DNA of 64,000 nt from Natronosalvus caseinilyticus (lineage in GTDB: Archaea; Halobacteriota; Halobacteria; Halobacteriales; Natrialbaceae). The stretch is from NCBI RefSeq assembly GCF_017357105.1, contig NZ_CP100395.1:1-64000 (forward strand), in the 5' to 3' direction. Positions 53,369 through 62,488 of this stretch are shown in pieces. Position 1 is the first letter of the stretch, and each line of letters begins with the position of its first letter. The position numbers and the translations under genes are program-made. The notes under the pieces were generated by a model. That model searched no databases. It had not been told where the DNA came from and saw only the letters and a program-made list of their open reading frames with translations.

Positions 53369-55264
53369 TTAGGCAACCATGAGAAGATGGGCACCGATTA
53401 TGAAGGCAGATAATACTGTAACCATCAGCGGATACGGATTCCATCTCCGTTTTTGATCGACTGTCTCACCCGGCTCATTATTTTCGCCAGTATCGACTTG
53501 TTTTTCCCATGGGAGGGCGACTCGATGATAGCTGTAGGTGTCCGGATCGTAGTACGTTCGCCAACTGAGGTAGACGGTCGTCAGCACAAAGAGTCCGGAG
53601 AACCCTACTTGAACCGAGACGAATTCGTACTCTAGATTCGCAAAGCCCACGAAGAAGAGCCCTGCGAACAGCAATAGCGTATGAAAGAGTCTAATCATAC
53701 GCCGAGACCAGCCAAGGCGTTCGTTCGCATAGCTCAGATACTCATCCGTCCGCCCCTCTAAGTCCTCGAAATCGAAGGCTTGGCCAGAAAAATCCGACAT
53801 CAACTCTTTGTACGTCTCGTAGTCCTTCTTTCCCTTCGACTTCATCTCATCCAGCTCGTCGATTCGCTGATCGACTAAGGGGAAGTAAAAGAGGAGAATA
53901 GCACTGATGACGAACAGCGAAAACGGGATTACGGTGTCAAAGTTACTCCACCGGAGTATGAGAAACAGGTTAGCAACAATTGCACCAAAGAGTGCGAATA
54001 CTAATCGCTGGATTTCGTCCGACAGAGCCGTCGTGGTGTCTGATACTCGTGAGTTTATTTCCGTCATGAACACGTTAGTGTCACGAACGGCATCACTCAG
54101 CTCGGCGAAATTTTTCTCGATTACCTCATTCTCGATAAACTGGTAGCTCTGTTTCACGTCGTCAATATGGTAGGGGAGTTCCGTTATGGTATCACAGTTT
54201 TGAACCATGCTTTGACGCCAAAACTCGACGAACTTGGTTCGATTTTCCCGTCTACTGAATTCCTGATAGAGTTCAGCTAGTTGTGACCCCGCCGTTTCTG
54301 CTATATCATCAGCCAAACAATCGATATCGACTGGATCATCGTCGAGGGCGTTCGGGCCGTATTCTGCATAGAATCGAAACTCCGACGAGGCTGTTACCAC
54401 CTTGTCCGAAAAAACTGCAAACATTGAGTAGAGGAAGGCATCGTTGAATAAGATTCGTAGCGACTCTGACGAGGCGAAGAGCGATGGGGTGATAATTGGG
54501 GCATTGTGAAAATACGATGTGTTGTCCTTAGTAACGGACATCTTGCTTCGGTACGAGTCGAACTGGCTCGAGAGAAGATCCGGTGTCGCTGAAAGTTGAA
54601 ACACAGGGAAATGTATGGTTCCATGGATTTTCCGATCGGACCTGTTCTCGTAGTAGACCAGAACAGGCATCTTTTCTGGATCAAACAATCCAGCTGGCCC
54701 CTCGGTGAAGGAATGCTCTGCTAACCACTCGCTGAGATTGGAAATGTCGTACCAGAACAGCTGGTTTAGTCGATCTGGAACAACTGTCCAGTTCTCCTTG
54801 TTTGAAACCCAAACGTCCAATATTTCGTTCTTATTGATTAAGACCGAGAAATCTATTTCGTACTCTCTTGAGTCATGAACTTTCCAGAGTAAACTGACCA
54901 GATTGAAGACTAGTTCACCGACTCGATTATTGCGATCGTGAGCCGCTATTTCTGTCTTGTAGGATGAAGCTTGAATACTGGAATGCTTTGCTAACTCTTC
55001 GAAGCCGTCATCACTGAGATCGATACCACGGCGCCCAGTATGAAACAATGGCTTGCTGTACCCGTCAGCGTTAACGTCAATGCTACAGTCCGTCACTAGA
55101 TCTGGATAGGCGAGTATATTTGAGAGGAGACTTCCGACCTGTCCACGCCGCAACAAGCCAATCTTTACCGTCGCGGTAATGTCACCTGGTTCTTCCTCGA
55201 TAGCGCCGTTCCGATGAAGGGGGTCAAACGAGTCGAGAAACTCCTCAACGTCCTCTATATTCAT
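53369..55264 (-). CDS. Unknown membrane protein, second gene of a nested pair
   Basis: A 631-residue protein. Residues 1-390 are soluble and of unknown fold, with an aromatic middle (EWLAEHSFTEGPAGLFDPEK). Residues 395-430 form a coiled region (DTNVFMTEINSRVSDTTTAL). About five membrane helices follow: LVFALFGAIVANLFLILRW, IPFSLFVISAILLFYFPLV, LFHTLLLFAGLFFVGFAN, VGFSGLFVLTTVYLSW and MVTVLSAFIIGAHLLMVA. The middle helices are separated by a charged cytoplasmic-type loop of about 55 residues. The start overlaps the upstream gene (ATGA). The topology (soluble sensor, coiled coil, membrane tail) is that of abortive-infection membrane effectors. Unrecognised family. Confidence 0.7.
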   Translation of the reverse strand: MNIEDVEEFLDSFDPLHRNGAIEEEPGDITATVKIGLLRRGQVGSLLSNILAYPDLVTDCSIDVNADGYSKPLFHTGRRGIDLSDDGFEELAKHSSIQASSYKTEIAAHDRNNRVGELVFNLVSLLWKVHDSREYEIDFSVLINKNEILDVWVSNKENWTVVPDRLNQLFWYDISNLSEWLAEHSFTEGPAGLFDPEKMPVLVYYENRSDRKIHGTIHFPVFQLSATPDLLSSQFDSYRSKMSVTKDNTSYFHNAPIITPSLFASSESLRILFNDAFLYSMFAVFSDKVVTASSEFRFYAEYGPNALDDDPVDIDCLADDIAETAGSQLAELYQEFSRRENRTKFVEFWRQSMVQNCDTITELPYHIDDVKQSYQFIENEVIEKNFAELSDAVRDTNVFMTEINSRVSDTTTALSDEIQRLVFALFGAIVANLFLILRWSNFDTVIPFSLFVISAILLFYFPLVDQRIDELDEMKSKGKKDYETYKELMSDFSGQAFDFEDLEGRTDEYLSYANERLGWSRRMIRLFHTLLLFAGLFFVGFANLEYEFVSVQVGFSGLFVLTTVYLSWRTYYDPDTYSYHRVALPWEKQVDTGENNEPGETVDQKRRWNPYPLMVTVLSAFIIGAHLLMVA

Positions 55265-56241
55265 AGATACTCAGATAACGCATTTTCGAGGTCCTCGTAC
55301 TCGTCGAGTTCCGGGAGTTCTTGGTTGCGGTTTCCATCACTTGCTTCCACATCGATTCGTCCACCGACGAAGATTACGAAATAGGTGCCGTCCTTTTTCG
55401 CTAACCGAACGTTCCTTTCGACGAGATCCTCGACGTCTACGGAGAGTGAATCTCCACCAATTTCGATACTAATCCGTCCGTCCATTGCGATATCGCCTTC
55501 GACTCTGCTCGTCAAATCCGAAAATTCGGATGTGGATTGCACGCTAGCTATTGGACTCCTTCCCTCTGATATATCCTGGACCAACTCCTCGTCCTCCGTC
55601 TTGCTATCGGCTAATCGAACGAAATTGGTCCAATACGACGCTGGATCGGATCCAGCAGCTCTCTGGTAGACTTTTGCTTCGTCAAGATGTAACTGTTCGA
55701 CAGAAAGGTCGTATCTAGGATGAATTATCCCCTTGTGAGTGTTTTCTTGGATAACACTTCGCGCTTCCCTGAGAATTTCAGAAGGGTCCGTCTGATAAGC
55801 GTCATCGAGATAGGGTGTTTTGATAATCCCAGCGAAGTTCTCTCCATCGTAAGTATAGGAAATGATGAGGAGCAAGTCTGACCGAGATTGGGACTCTTCC
55901 AGGTACCATTCCGCCAGTGCTTCCGAATTTGCATCAAAATTCGCACTGTGGCGAAGTTCCTCGAGAACTGTTCTCGTTACAAAGCCATTGCTCCGTTCTA
56001 CATCCACCTCCTCGGTGTATTCGTGAATCCTTGCAGATTTACTATTACCATATTCAGGTGTTTTTGATCTTTCTCCTATGGTCGGGTCTTCGATTAAATT
56101 CTCTATGAGGTTCTGAGTCACCTCTCGGACTGTCTCATTATCTTCGGTTCGAATATCCTCCGAGTCAAGTATCGCCAATTGGTCTAGTAAGTCATCTTGC
56201 TTGACACACCGATATATTGCAACCCCGTTGATATCCACCAT
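55261..56241 (-). CDS. Unknown protein, first gene of a nested pair (DUF4868/KwaB-like?)
   Basis: 326 residues from ATG 56241 (MVDINGVAIYRCVKQDDL); the longer frame begins at TTG. Pattern: ETVREVTQNLIENLIEDPTI, DLLLIISYTYDGENFAGIIK TPYLDD, then VIQENTHKGIIHPRYDLSVE and C-terminal DGTYFVIFVGGRIDVEAS. The segment with Gly-Ile-Ile-x-Pro is faintly like 37-kDa nucleoid-associated/DUF4868 proteins, which include KwaB of the Kiwa defence pair; KwaB is also paired with a membrane protein. No other supporting motif, so the label is tentative. Located opposite to the BREX genes between pglX and pglZ and overlapping the membrane protein gene by 4 nt. Confidence 0.55.
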   Translation of the reverse strand: MVDINGVAIYRCVKQDDLLDQLAILDSEDIRTEDNETVREVTQNLIENLIEDPTIGERSKTPEYGNSKSARIHEYTEEVDVERSNGFVTRTVLEELRHSANFDANSEALAEWYLEESQSRSDLLLIISYTYDGENFAGIIKTPYLDDAYQTDPSEILREARSVIQENTHKGIIHPRYDLSVEQLHLDEAKVYQRAAGSDPASYWTNFVRLADSKTEDEELVQDISEGRSPIASVQSTSEFSDLTSRVEGDIAMDGRISIEIGGDSLSVDVEDLVERNVRLAKKDGTYFVIFVGGRIDVEASDGNRNQELPELDEYEDLENALSEYL

Positions 56242-56824
56242 GCCAATCAACTCGTAGAATGTTGTTAAATATCCTACGGATACGATCTAATTGATTGTAT
56301 ATGAGAACCCCTTTTACCAAACACGCGCTCTATCCCTCGCTAGCTGGACGGGGTGGTCAGTGAACAACTACAGGAACGTATTTGAAACTACTTCTAACTT
56401 GATCGAGCTGAACCTCAAGGTCGTCAATGGTTGACGGAACATCTATATACTCTGAGAGCGGTCGAGATTTTCGGTGCCCACTGTATGTCGCCGGCGTCAT
56501 GTCCTCACCTACGACACAGAGGAAAGTTCGCTCTCGAGTTCTCCTGAGTCCTGTCCTTCGTAAACCCGCGAAGGACTGCAGATGAGGACTACCTCGTGCT
56601 ATCTGTACTCGTCGGTACTGCGGCATCTTTACTGGTGGCAAAATACGCAGAATTGAGACGTTTGATTCAATAGTCGGACCAATAGACCCATCAAAACCCT
56701 ATTCTCAAAACGCCGCATGCGTCCTCGACCGAACTACCCGACTATTATAGTAGCAGTCACTCAATGACGGGTAAGTGAGAGTCATGGGAAGACGACAACC
56801 GGTACGTGTCCGGGTGATCTTGTA
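56242..56824. other. Spacer upstream of pglZ and of the nested pair
   Basis: Must hold promoters for pglZ-brxL (plus) and for the nested pair (minus). A minus-strand frame at 56357-56641 has one plausible segment (RPLSEYIDVPSTIDDLEVQL) but no homology I can name, so it may be a decayed gene. No repeat of the other families was found. Confidence 0.4.
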
Positions 56825-59263
56825 ATGGCCGATACGGTCACGCAGATCATCACCGAACTCGAGGAGAAGTTCGAGCGCCATCCCGTCTGGGTCTGGTACG
56901 ACTCGAGCGAAAAGTACGGGAACGTCATCGACGAGATCGAAGCCGCGATGGAAGATCGTGGCGTCAACGTCGCCCGATACGATGGGAGCTTCCTCGATCT
57001 TAAACGCCGGCTCTGGGAGGAAGACAACGACATCGACGAGCAGTGGCTGTTCTACGTTCCGAAGTGGCGTGACGACGCCGACTGGTTCATGGACGTTCAC
57101 CGGCTTGGCCGTCAATACCGACCTGGTGCGACCGTTGGCGACCGACCCGCCTCAAAATACCTCGTTGGCAAAGAGGCTCGAATCCCGGAGGAGTACGCCA
57201 ACTGGGGGCAAAATGAAACCCAACTGAGCCGGGCGTTCTTCTGCGTCCTGTTCGACACACCCAATCATTCCCCGCGAGACTACCTCGTCGAGTATCTTGC
57301 CGATCCGGACGCATACCGTGACACGATCGAAGAACACGGCCAGGCACACGAGTGGACGCACCTCCTCGAGGAAACCTACGGGATTGCAGCCGGTCTGGAC
57401 GCCGAGGAAATCGCAACCGAATTGCTCTTCGGCGAACTCGAACACACCTCCCCCACCGACCGCTACTCGCGGCTTGCAGCCGACGAGACGAGAGAAGCAG
57501 CTCGTTTCTGTGAGTACTGGCAGAAGATCGATACCGCGACCTACCTCGAGTACGCGGCCGTGGTGAGCGACGATCGAAACCTCACCGAGGAAGTCATCGC
57601 TTCGGATGCACTCGAGTGGGAATCCAACGCATTTCGGCAGATCGACGATGGACTCGTCCGGCTCTGTCTGAATCGCCTCCTAGACGCCGACTACGACGAA
57701 CTTCCAGCGCTCGCAACTGACCTCGAACCCGTCGTCGAACGCCGACAGAACGGCTTCTGGTACGATGAGGGCCACGCAGGCTACTGGGATATTCTCGAGC
57801 ACGGTCTCGAAGTACTCCATGAGGCTGGTTCGGCGATCGAAGAAATCGAAGCCGAAGGTTACGATCCACAGGCCCTTGCTGACCGGTACACCGAGGAGTG
57901 GTGGACGATCGACGCTGCCTATCGTCGATACGTTCGGAGCGTTCAGAATAGCCGCCGTGCGGTCGACGAACTCCACGGCGTCCGTGACCGAATTACGGCG
58001 TCGTACGTCTCCTTCCTTCGAACGCTCAACCGGCCGGTCGCCGAAGGGTTGGCCACCGACCCCGTGCTCGGCACACCACAGACCGACTTCTTTGACGCGC
58101 ACGTCGAACGAGAGGAGGGAACCGCCGTTCTCATTTGTGACGGGCTTCGCTACGAATTAGCTCGAGAACTCGAGCAGCGGTTCGAAGCCGACGAGGAGAC
58201 TGACCAACAGACGACGTTCACCTCGGCAGCCCTCCCCTCGATCACGGAAGTCGGAATGGCGACACACCTCCCTGGAGAGCTGTCGCTTGAACTCGATTCG
58301 GATGACGACCTGGTCGTCTCGGTCGATGACACTGAAATGTCGGATAAAGGCGATCGAAAAGCGCGCTTCGCCGATGCTGGTTTTACCGTCGCCGATATCG
58401 ATGATATCCTCGACGACCCCCAGTCGGCTCTGAAAGATGCGGGAACGCCACCGAGAATCGTCTACTCCGGAACAATCGACAAGCTCGGGGAAAGTTTCGA
58501 CGACGACAAAGCATTTGGGCAGGTCGCCGATCACGTTCGCGACGTCGAAGACGTTATTCAGCGCCTCCGTGCGGTCGGGTATACCCGATTCGTCGTTACT
58601 GCAGACCACGGCTTCCTCTACACCGAAGAACTCCCGGATAGGGACAAAGTCGACTCACTCAACGGTGTTGCGTTCACGAAGCGACGGTTTGCTGTCGCTG
58701 ACGCAGATGCGCCGGTTATTCCCGGTGACGAAATCATCGAGTTCGATGACGAACAGCTACAACAGCTCGGCATCGATGCGGCCGATCTTCGGCTGTTTTT
58801 CCCCCGAAGCGTGGCCTGTTTCTATGCTGCCGGTGGAAACATGCGCTACTTCCATGGTGGGATCTCGATGCAAGAGCTTGTCGTCCCCTGTCTGACGGTG
58901 ACAACCGTTGAACGCGAGGATGAAGACGCGCCGATCGAATACGAGGTCACGTTCCCAGAGAGCGTCTCGAATACGATTGTCGACGTGACGATTACGGCCC
59001 GCAGCGGCCAACTGTCGTTCAGCCGAACGCCCACCCTCCGGCTCACTGCGACGGTTGATGGCCGAGAAGTGGCTGAGCCAAAACGCGTTGAGATAAATCA
59101 AGGCGAAAACGAGACCACCATCCGTCTGAAGAGCGGTGAACTTGATGAGGACGCAACCATTTTGTTCGAAGCAATCGATGAGGAAACCCGAGAGACGGTG
59201 GCCACAGGTGAAGCAACGAATAACATCATTATGCGGGAAGACTTCGACTTCGATATTGAATGA
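56825..59263 (+). CDS. pglZ: PglZ alkaline-phosphatase-fold protein
   Basis: An 812-residue PglZ. The N-terminus (ITELEEKFERHPVWVWYDSS) and the middle (NWGQNETQLSRAFFCVLFDT) match haloarchaeal members. The phosphatase-superfamily domain begins GTAVLICDGLRYELARELEQ near residue 430 and has FVVTADHGFLYTEELP near 592 (metal-binding Asp-His) and ACFYAAGGNMRYFHGGIS with a late His. PglZ binds zinc in known systems and is essential for BREX. Length normal (about 800). Overlaps brxL by ATGA (59260-59263). Confidence 0.92.
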   Translation: MADTVTQIITELEEKFERHPVWVWYDSSEKYGNVIDEIEAAMEDRGVNVARYDGSFLDLKRRLWEEDNDIDEQWLFYVPKWRDDADWFMDVHRLGRQYRPGATVGDRPASKYLVGKEARIPEEYANWGQNETQLSRAFFCVLFDTPNHSPRDYLVEYLADPDAYRDTIEEHGQAHEWTHLLEETYGIAAGLDAEEIATELLFGELEHTSPTDRYSRLAADETREAARFCEYWQKIDTATYLEYAAVVSDDRNLTEEVIASDALEWESNAFRQIDDGLVRLCLNRLLDADYDELPALATDLEPVVERRQNGFWYDEGHAGYWDILEHGLEVLHEAGSAIEEIEAEGYDPQALADRYTEEWWTIDAAYRRYVRSVQNSRRAVDELHGVRDRITASYVSFLRTLNRPVAEGLATDPVLGTPQTDFFDAHVEREEGTAVLICDGLRYELARELEQRFEADEETDQQTTFTSAALPSITEVGMATHLPGELSLELDSDDDLVVSVDDTEMSDKGDRKARFADAGFTVADIDDILDDPQSALKDAGTPPRIVYSGTIDKLGESFDDDKAFGQVADHVRDVEDVIQRLRAVGYTRFVVTADHGFLYTEELPDRDKVDSLNGVAFTKRRFAVADADAPVIPGDEIIEFDDEQLQQLGIDAADLRLFFPRSVACFYAAGGNMRYFHGGISMQELVVPCLTVTTVEREDEDAPIEYEVTFPESVSNTIVDVTITARSGQLSFSRTPTLRLTATVDGREVAEPKRVEINQGENETTIRLKSGELDEDATILFEAIDEETRETVATGEATNNIIMREDFDFDIE

Positions 59264-61287
59264 CTCGTCGTGAACTCGATCAAAAGGCGCTCGAGCACTT
59301 TTCTGGGCGTGTCGTCCGGAAAGACCTCGTCCAGGACATCAAATCCGGGGCGAACGTTCCGACGTACGTTCTCGAATACCTCGTTGGACAGTACTGTGCG
59401 ACGGACAGCGAAGCCGCGATCGAAGAGGGGGTCGAAACAGTCAAACAGATCCTGAAAAAGCACTACGTCAGACCTGATGAGGCGGAGTTCATCAAGTCAG
59501 AAGTCCGCGAACGGGGTCGGTACCGTGTCATCGACAAAGTAACCGTCCACCTGGACGAGCGCCAGGATGCATACGTCGGCTCATTCGTCAATCTGAATCT
59601 CACGGACGTGGAGATTAACGAGCACCTCGTCAGCAAACACCCGAAGCTGCTTGGTGGGGGTGTCTGGGCGATAATCGATCTGGAATACATTCCAGACAAC
59701 GTCGGCTCCGAACACAGCCTCTTCGGGATCGACTCGTTCAAACCAATCCAGGTATCGAGCCTCGATCTCGACGAAATCAAAGAGCAACGCAAGAGATTCA
59801 CGCGCGATGAGTGGCGAGATCTGTTGCTTCACAGCATGGGGTATGACCCATCGAGTTTCACCGATCGCGAGAAGATGCTGTTTCTCACCCGTTGTCTCCC
59901 CCTCTGTGAGAACAATTACAATTATGTCGAACTCGGGCCGCGTGGAACTGGGAAGAGCTTCCTGTATCGCGAGATCAGCCCACACTCGATTCTCATCTCT
60001 GGTGGAAAAACGACGGTTGCGAAGTTGTTCTTGAACCTCAATACAGGCCAGATTGGGCTTGTCGGACGGTGGGATGTTGTCGCCTTCGACGAAGTAGGCG
60101 GATTGCGATTCTCCGATGCAGAAGCCGTCCAGATGCTCAAAGATTACATGGAGTCAGGAAGTTTCTCTCGCGGAACAGAGGAACTCACAGCACGTGCGTC
60201 GATGGTCTATGTTGGGAATATCGACCTCGATGTAGAGGGGGTATTGAAAAGTTCACACCTCTTCAAACCCTTCCCGGACGAGATGCAGGATCTCGCACTG
60301 ATCGATCGCTTCCACTACTACCTTCCCGGCTGGGAAATCCCGAAAATGCGATCGGAATTCTTCGATGACCAATTTGGCTTCATCGTTGATTACTACTCCG
60401 AGTTTATGCGCGAGCTCCGGAAAGAATCGCAAGGGGACGCGATCAACGAATACTTCGCATTCGAAGACCACCTGAATCAGCGTGACGAGAAAGCCGTCCG
60501 AAAGACTGTATCAGGTTTTCTCAAGATGCTTCATCCAGACGGGGGATACACAAAGGAAGAACTCCAGGAGTACCTCGAGTTTGCGATGGAAGGCCGACGA
60601 CGGGTGAAAGAGCAACTCAAGCGAATGGGCGGGATGGAGTACAGAGCAGTCAACTTCTCCTACACCGATTTAGATACTCGCGAGGAGATCTTCGTCACCG
60701 TCCCAGAGGAAGCAGAGGAGACACTCATCCCCCAGGGATCCCAACAACCAGGCTCGATATACACAATCGGGAATTCGGAGTCCAGTAATGCGGTCTTCCG
60801 GATTGAAACGCAGGCGCTGCCGGGGAAAGGGAAGAAAAGCATCTCAGGCACCCCTGGCTCTGCAATGAAAGAAGAGTTCCAGACGGCCTACGACTACCTC
60901 AAAGCAAATATGCGGGAGCTCTCTCGAGACGAAACTCTCGACGATCACGATATTAAAATTCAGGTGTTGAACCCTTCAGAGGCATCTGAAGGGACGGCTA
61001 CCAGCGTCGGGTTCTTAGTAGGGATAATCTCCAGTATCCTCGATCGTCCAGTACGGCCTCGGCTTGTCGTACTTGGAAGCATGAGCCTCATGGGTGAACT
61101 CGTCGAAGCGAGTTCGCTCGTCGATAAGCTTCAGCTAGCAGTCGATTCAGGAGCAGGAACCGTACTACTTCCTGCGAAAAATAAAGACAGCTTTAGCAAG
61201 ATTCCAGATGAAATTCTGGATGAGTTAGAACTGGTCTTCTATACTGATCCTATTGAAGCGGCGAGTAAGGCACTCCAGTTGGAATAG
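59260..61287 (+). CDS. brxL: BrxL Lon-like ATPase
   Basis: A 675-residue protein. N-terminal DNA-binding-like part RDLVQDIKSGANVPTYVLEY; AAA module with Walker A VELGPRGTGKSFLYREISPH near residue 226 and Walker B VGRWDVVAFDEVGGLRF; C-terminal Lon-type domain with TATSVGFLVGIISSIL (Ser near 582) and SSLVDKLQLAVDSGAGTVLL (Lys near 620), so a Ser-Lys pair is retained. BrxL, an MCM-like hexamer in known type 1 systems, marks the type 1 BREX subclass. Last gene of the locus. Confidence 0.92.
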   Translation: MTRRELDQKALEHFSGRVVRKDLVQDIKSGANVPTYVLEYLVGQYCATDSEAAIEEGVETVKQILKKHYVRPDEAEFIKSEVRERGRYRVIDKVTVHLDERQDAYVGSFVNLNLTDVEINEHLVSKHPKLLGGGVWAIIDLEYIPDNVGSEHSLFGIDSFKPIQVSSLDLDEIKEQRKRFTRDEWRDLLLHSMGYDPSSFTDREKMLFLTRCLPLCENNYNYVELGPRGTGKSFLYREISPHSILISGGKTTVAKLFLNLNTGQIGLVGRWDVVAFDEVGGLRFSDAEAVQMLKDYMESGSFSRGTEELTARASMVYVGNIDLDVEGVLKSSHLFKPFPDEMQDLALIDRFHYYLPGWEIPKMRSEFFDDQFGFIVDYYSEFMRELRKESQGDAINEYFAFEDHLNQRDEKAVRKTVSGFLKMLHPDGGYTKEELQEYLEFAMEGRRRVKEQLKRMGGMEYRAVNFSYTDLDTREEIFVTVPEEAEETLIPQGSQQPGSIYTIGNSESSNAVFRIETQALPGKGKKSISGTPGSAMKEEFQTAYDYLKANMRELSRDETLDDHDIKIQVLNPSEASEGTATSVGFLVGIISSILDRPVRPRLVVLGSMSLMGELVEASSLVDKLQLAVDSGAGTVLLPAKNKDSFSKIPDEILDELELVFYTDPIEAASKALQLE

Positions 61288-61664
61288 CTCTATGAGAGCT
61301 GTGCGATTAATAAAACTGGATGAAAGCTCGGTATGATATTTGAAATATACGGAATTAATACTCTTCGTAAACTGTTGCTGACAGTGCATGCCCATTACAT
61401 TTTGAGAGGACTCACATCACTATTGGCGCAACTCCATACTCGTGTTCGCGTTGTGTTTTGCGCGCCTGAACAGGGTGCAGGCGCGTCAGAGAAAATGCCT
61501 GCGTGAAAACCCAATGACACAGCGAACGACACGGACTCCCGAACACGGAAAGACGGCATGTTTGAATTCGGCCTGGAAAACCCAACGTCAACAGTATACT
61601 GCTCGCCGGCGTGCGCCATTTCGCACCAGGACCAGGTCCGACTCGAGATCGAGAGGGCACAGTC
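61288..61664. other. Spacer after BREX, with a GC-rich hairpin
   Basis: A perfect stem CGCGCCTG / CAGGCGCG with a 9-nt loop lies at 61461-61485. Frames overlapping it look like chance. No motif of either repeat family was seen. The hairpin may be a terminator or part of a small RNA. Confidence 0.4.
61461..61485. repeat. GC-rich 8-bp inverted repeat
   Basis: CGCGCCTG (61461-61468), loop AACAGGGTG, CAGGCGCG (61478-61485). About 175 nt after brxL. No T-run follows, so a simple T-dependent archaeal terminator is not obvious. Confidence 0.55.
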
Positions 61665-62024
61665 ATGATTCTCGAGGTTCAGCAGACTCGAGGACACCAC
61701 GTTGTACTCGGCGTCGACGAAGAGTTCTGCGAGACAGTCGTTACGGCCTGCGAGCTGCGAAGTGAGTGGTTCGAATCACATGGTGACGAAGAAGTCGGAA
61801 AGCGACTGGACGTGATCGCGACGATCTGGATGGTTGGATGTCGACATGGGCGTGTCCACACCCGAGTAGCGTGGCTGGCACTCGCGGCTGATGCCAGTGA
61901 GTGGTACGCTCAGTCGCTTCAGAGAACTCGAGAGAATGAACTTACTCGTCGAGCGAAAGTCGCGCACCGACAGTTGAGGAGTGTACTCCAAGAGCATCGA
62001 CGAATGATTGGATACGAACTCTGA
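61665..62024 (+). CDS. Conserved-looking small protein of unknown function
   Basis: 119 residues from ATG 61665 (MILEVQQTRGHHVVLGVDEE). Contains a domain-like VTACELRSEWFESHGDEEVG, KRLDVIATIWMVGCRHGRVH and an extended basic C-terminal helix (ENELTRRAKVAHRQLRSVLQ). Ser/Thr-poor and strongly charged. No family recognised. It lies between the BREX locus and inverted-repeat copy 6, and could belong to either module. Confidence 0.6.
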   Translation: MILEVQQTRGHHVVLGVDEEFCETVVTACELRSEWFESHGDEEVGKRLDVIATIWMVGCRHGRVHTRVAWLALAADASEWYAQSLQRTRENELTRRAKVAHRQLRSVLQEHRRMIGYEL

Positions 62025-62237
62025 AGGAGATAAAGGTAGGGCCACTGTCTCGAGGCGCTAACATCGAGATTCTGGAAACAGTGGTGTCTTGTTGAGAATC
62101 GAGTTACCCCCACAGAATGAGTCATCGTACTTCGTGGGCTAACCAATACCATGACTGCCACCAGTGAAATCCTATCGCTTGTCTGTACTGGCTTCGTCCG
62201 CTAACTGGAGACGAAATCGTAGAACCACCAGCTATTG

Positions 62238-62278
62238 TTAACCAACAAAGGATGGTTATCCCGGCGTCTGTTGGTTAA
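62238..62278. repeat. TTAACCAACA inverted repeat, copy 6
   Basis: Arms TTAACCAACA (62238-62247) and TGTTGGTTAA (62269-62278) with a 21-nt unrelated spacer; the arms are identical to copy 1. Located in the gap between BREX and the third orc1/cdc6 gene. Confidence 0.85.
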
Positions 62279-62338
62279 ATACGTGGGGTGAATACACCTC
62301 ATGTGCGATCTGAATTACTGAGAGAAGTCTACAAGGAG

Positions 62339-62442
62339 CACCTCTATCGATTTGTTCTGGAATAATCCGTTAGAGAACGCACCCCCTATCGATTTGTTCA
62401 GGGAAGCCAAGTCGGCAGGGACACACCCCTATCGACTTGTTT
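62339..62442 (+). repeat. Three tandem CACCCCCTATCGATTTGTTC repeats, candidate origin boxes
   Basis: Copies at 62339-62357, 62380-62399 and 62424-62442 share C-rich start, TATCGA core and TTGTT. The TATCGA cores begin at 62345, 62387 and 62430, a period of 42-43 nt or about four helix turns. They face an orc1/cdc6 gene starting 409 nt downstream, so a second origin is likely. Confidence 0.65.
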
Positions 62443-62488
62443 TTCGCACTCACTGAGAATCGTTGCGAGGTTGAGCCTGTACTACCGC

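Larger units (their letters stand above)
43164..61287 (+). other. BREX anti-phage defence locus with inserted minus-strand genes
   Basis: Order: brxE-like, brxA, brxB, brxC, [minus nuclease], pglX, [minus pair], pglZ, brxL. The plus genes are joined by 4-14 nt overlaps (brxE/brxA, brxA/brxB, pglZ/brxL) or a single base (brxB/brxC). The core of type 1 BREX (brxA, brxB, brxC, pglX, pglZ, brxL) is complete. BREX methylates host DNA with PglX and blocks phage DNA replication. Confidence 0.88.

Noticed and set aside
56357-56641. Minus-strand frame of 94 codons before pglZ
   Set aside because: Partly protein-like but basic N-terminal half and no recognised family; kept as spacer content only.
61395-61700. 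Frames on both strands around the GC-rich hairpin after brxL
   Set aside because: Overlapping frames with Ser/Arg-rich composition typical of chance in GC-rich DNA.
8000-62278. Reading the six inverted repeats as a CRISPR array
   Set aside because: Copies are kilobases apart with genes between; there is no tandem repeat-spacer order and no cas gene in the window.
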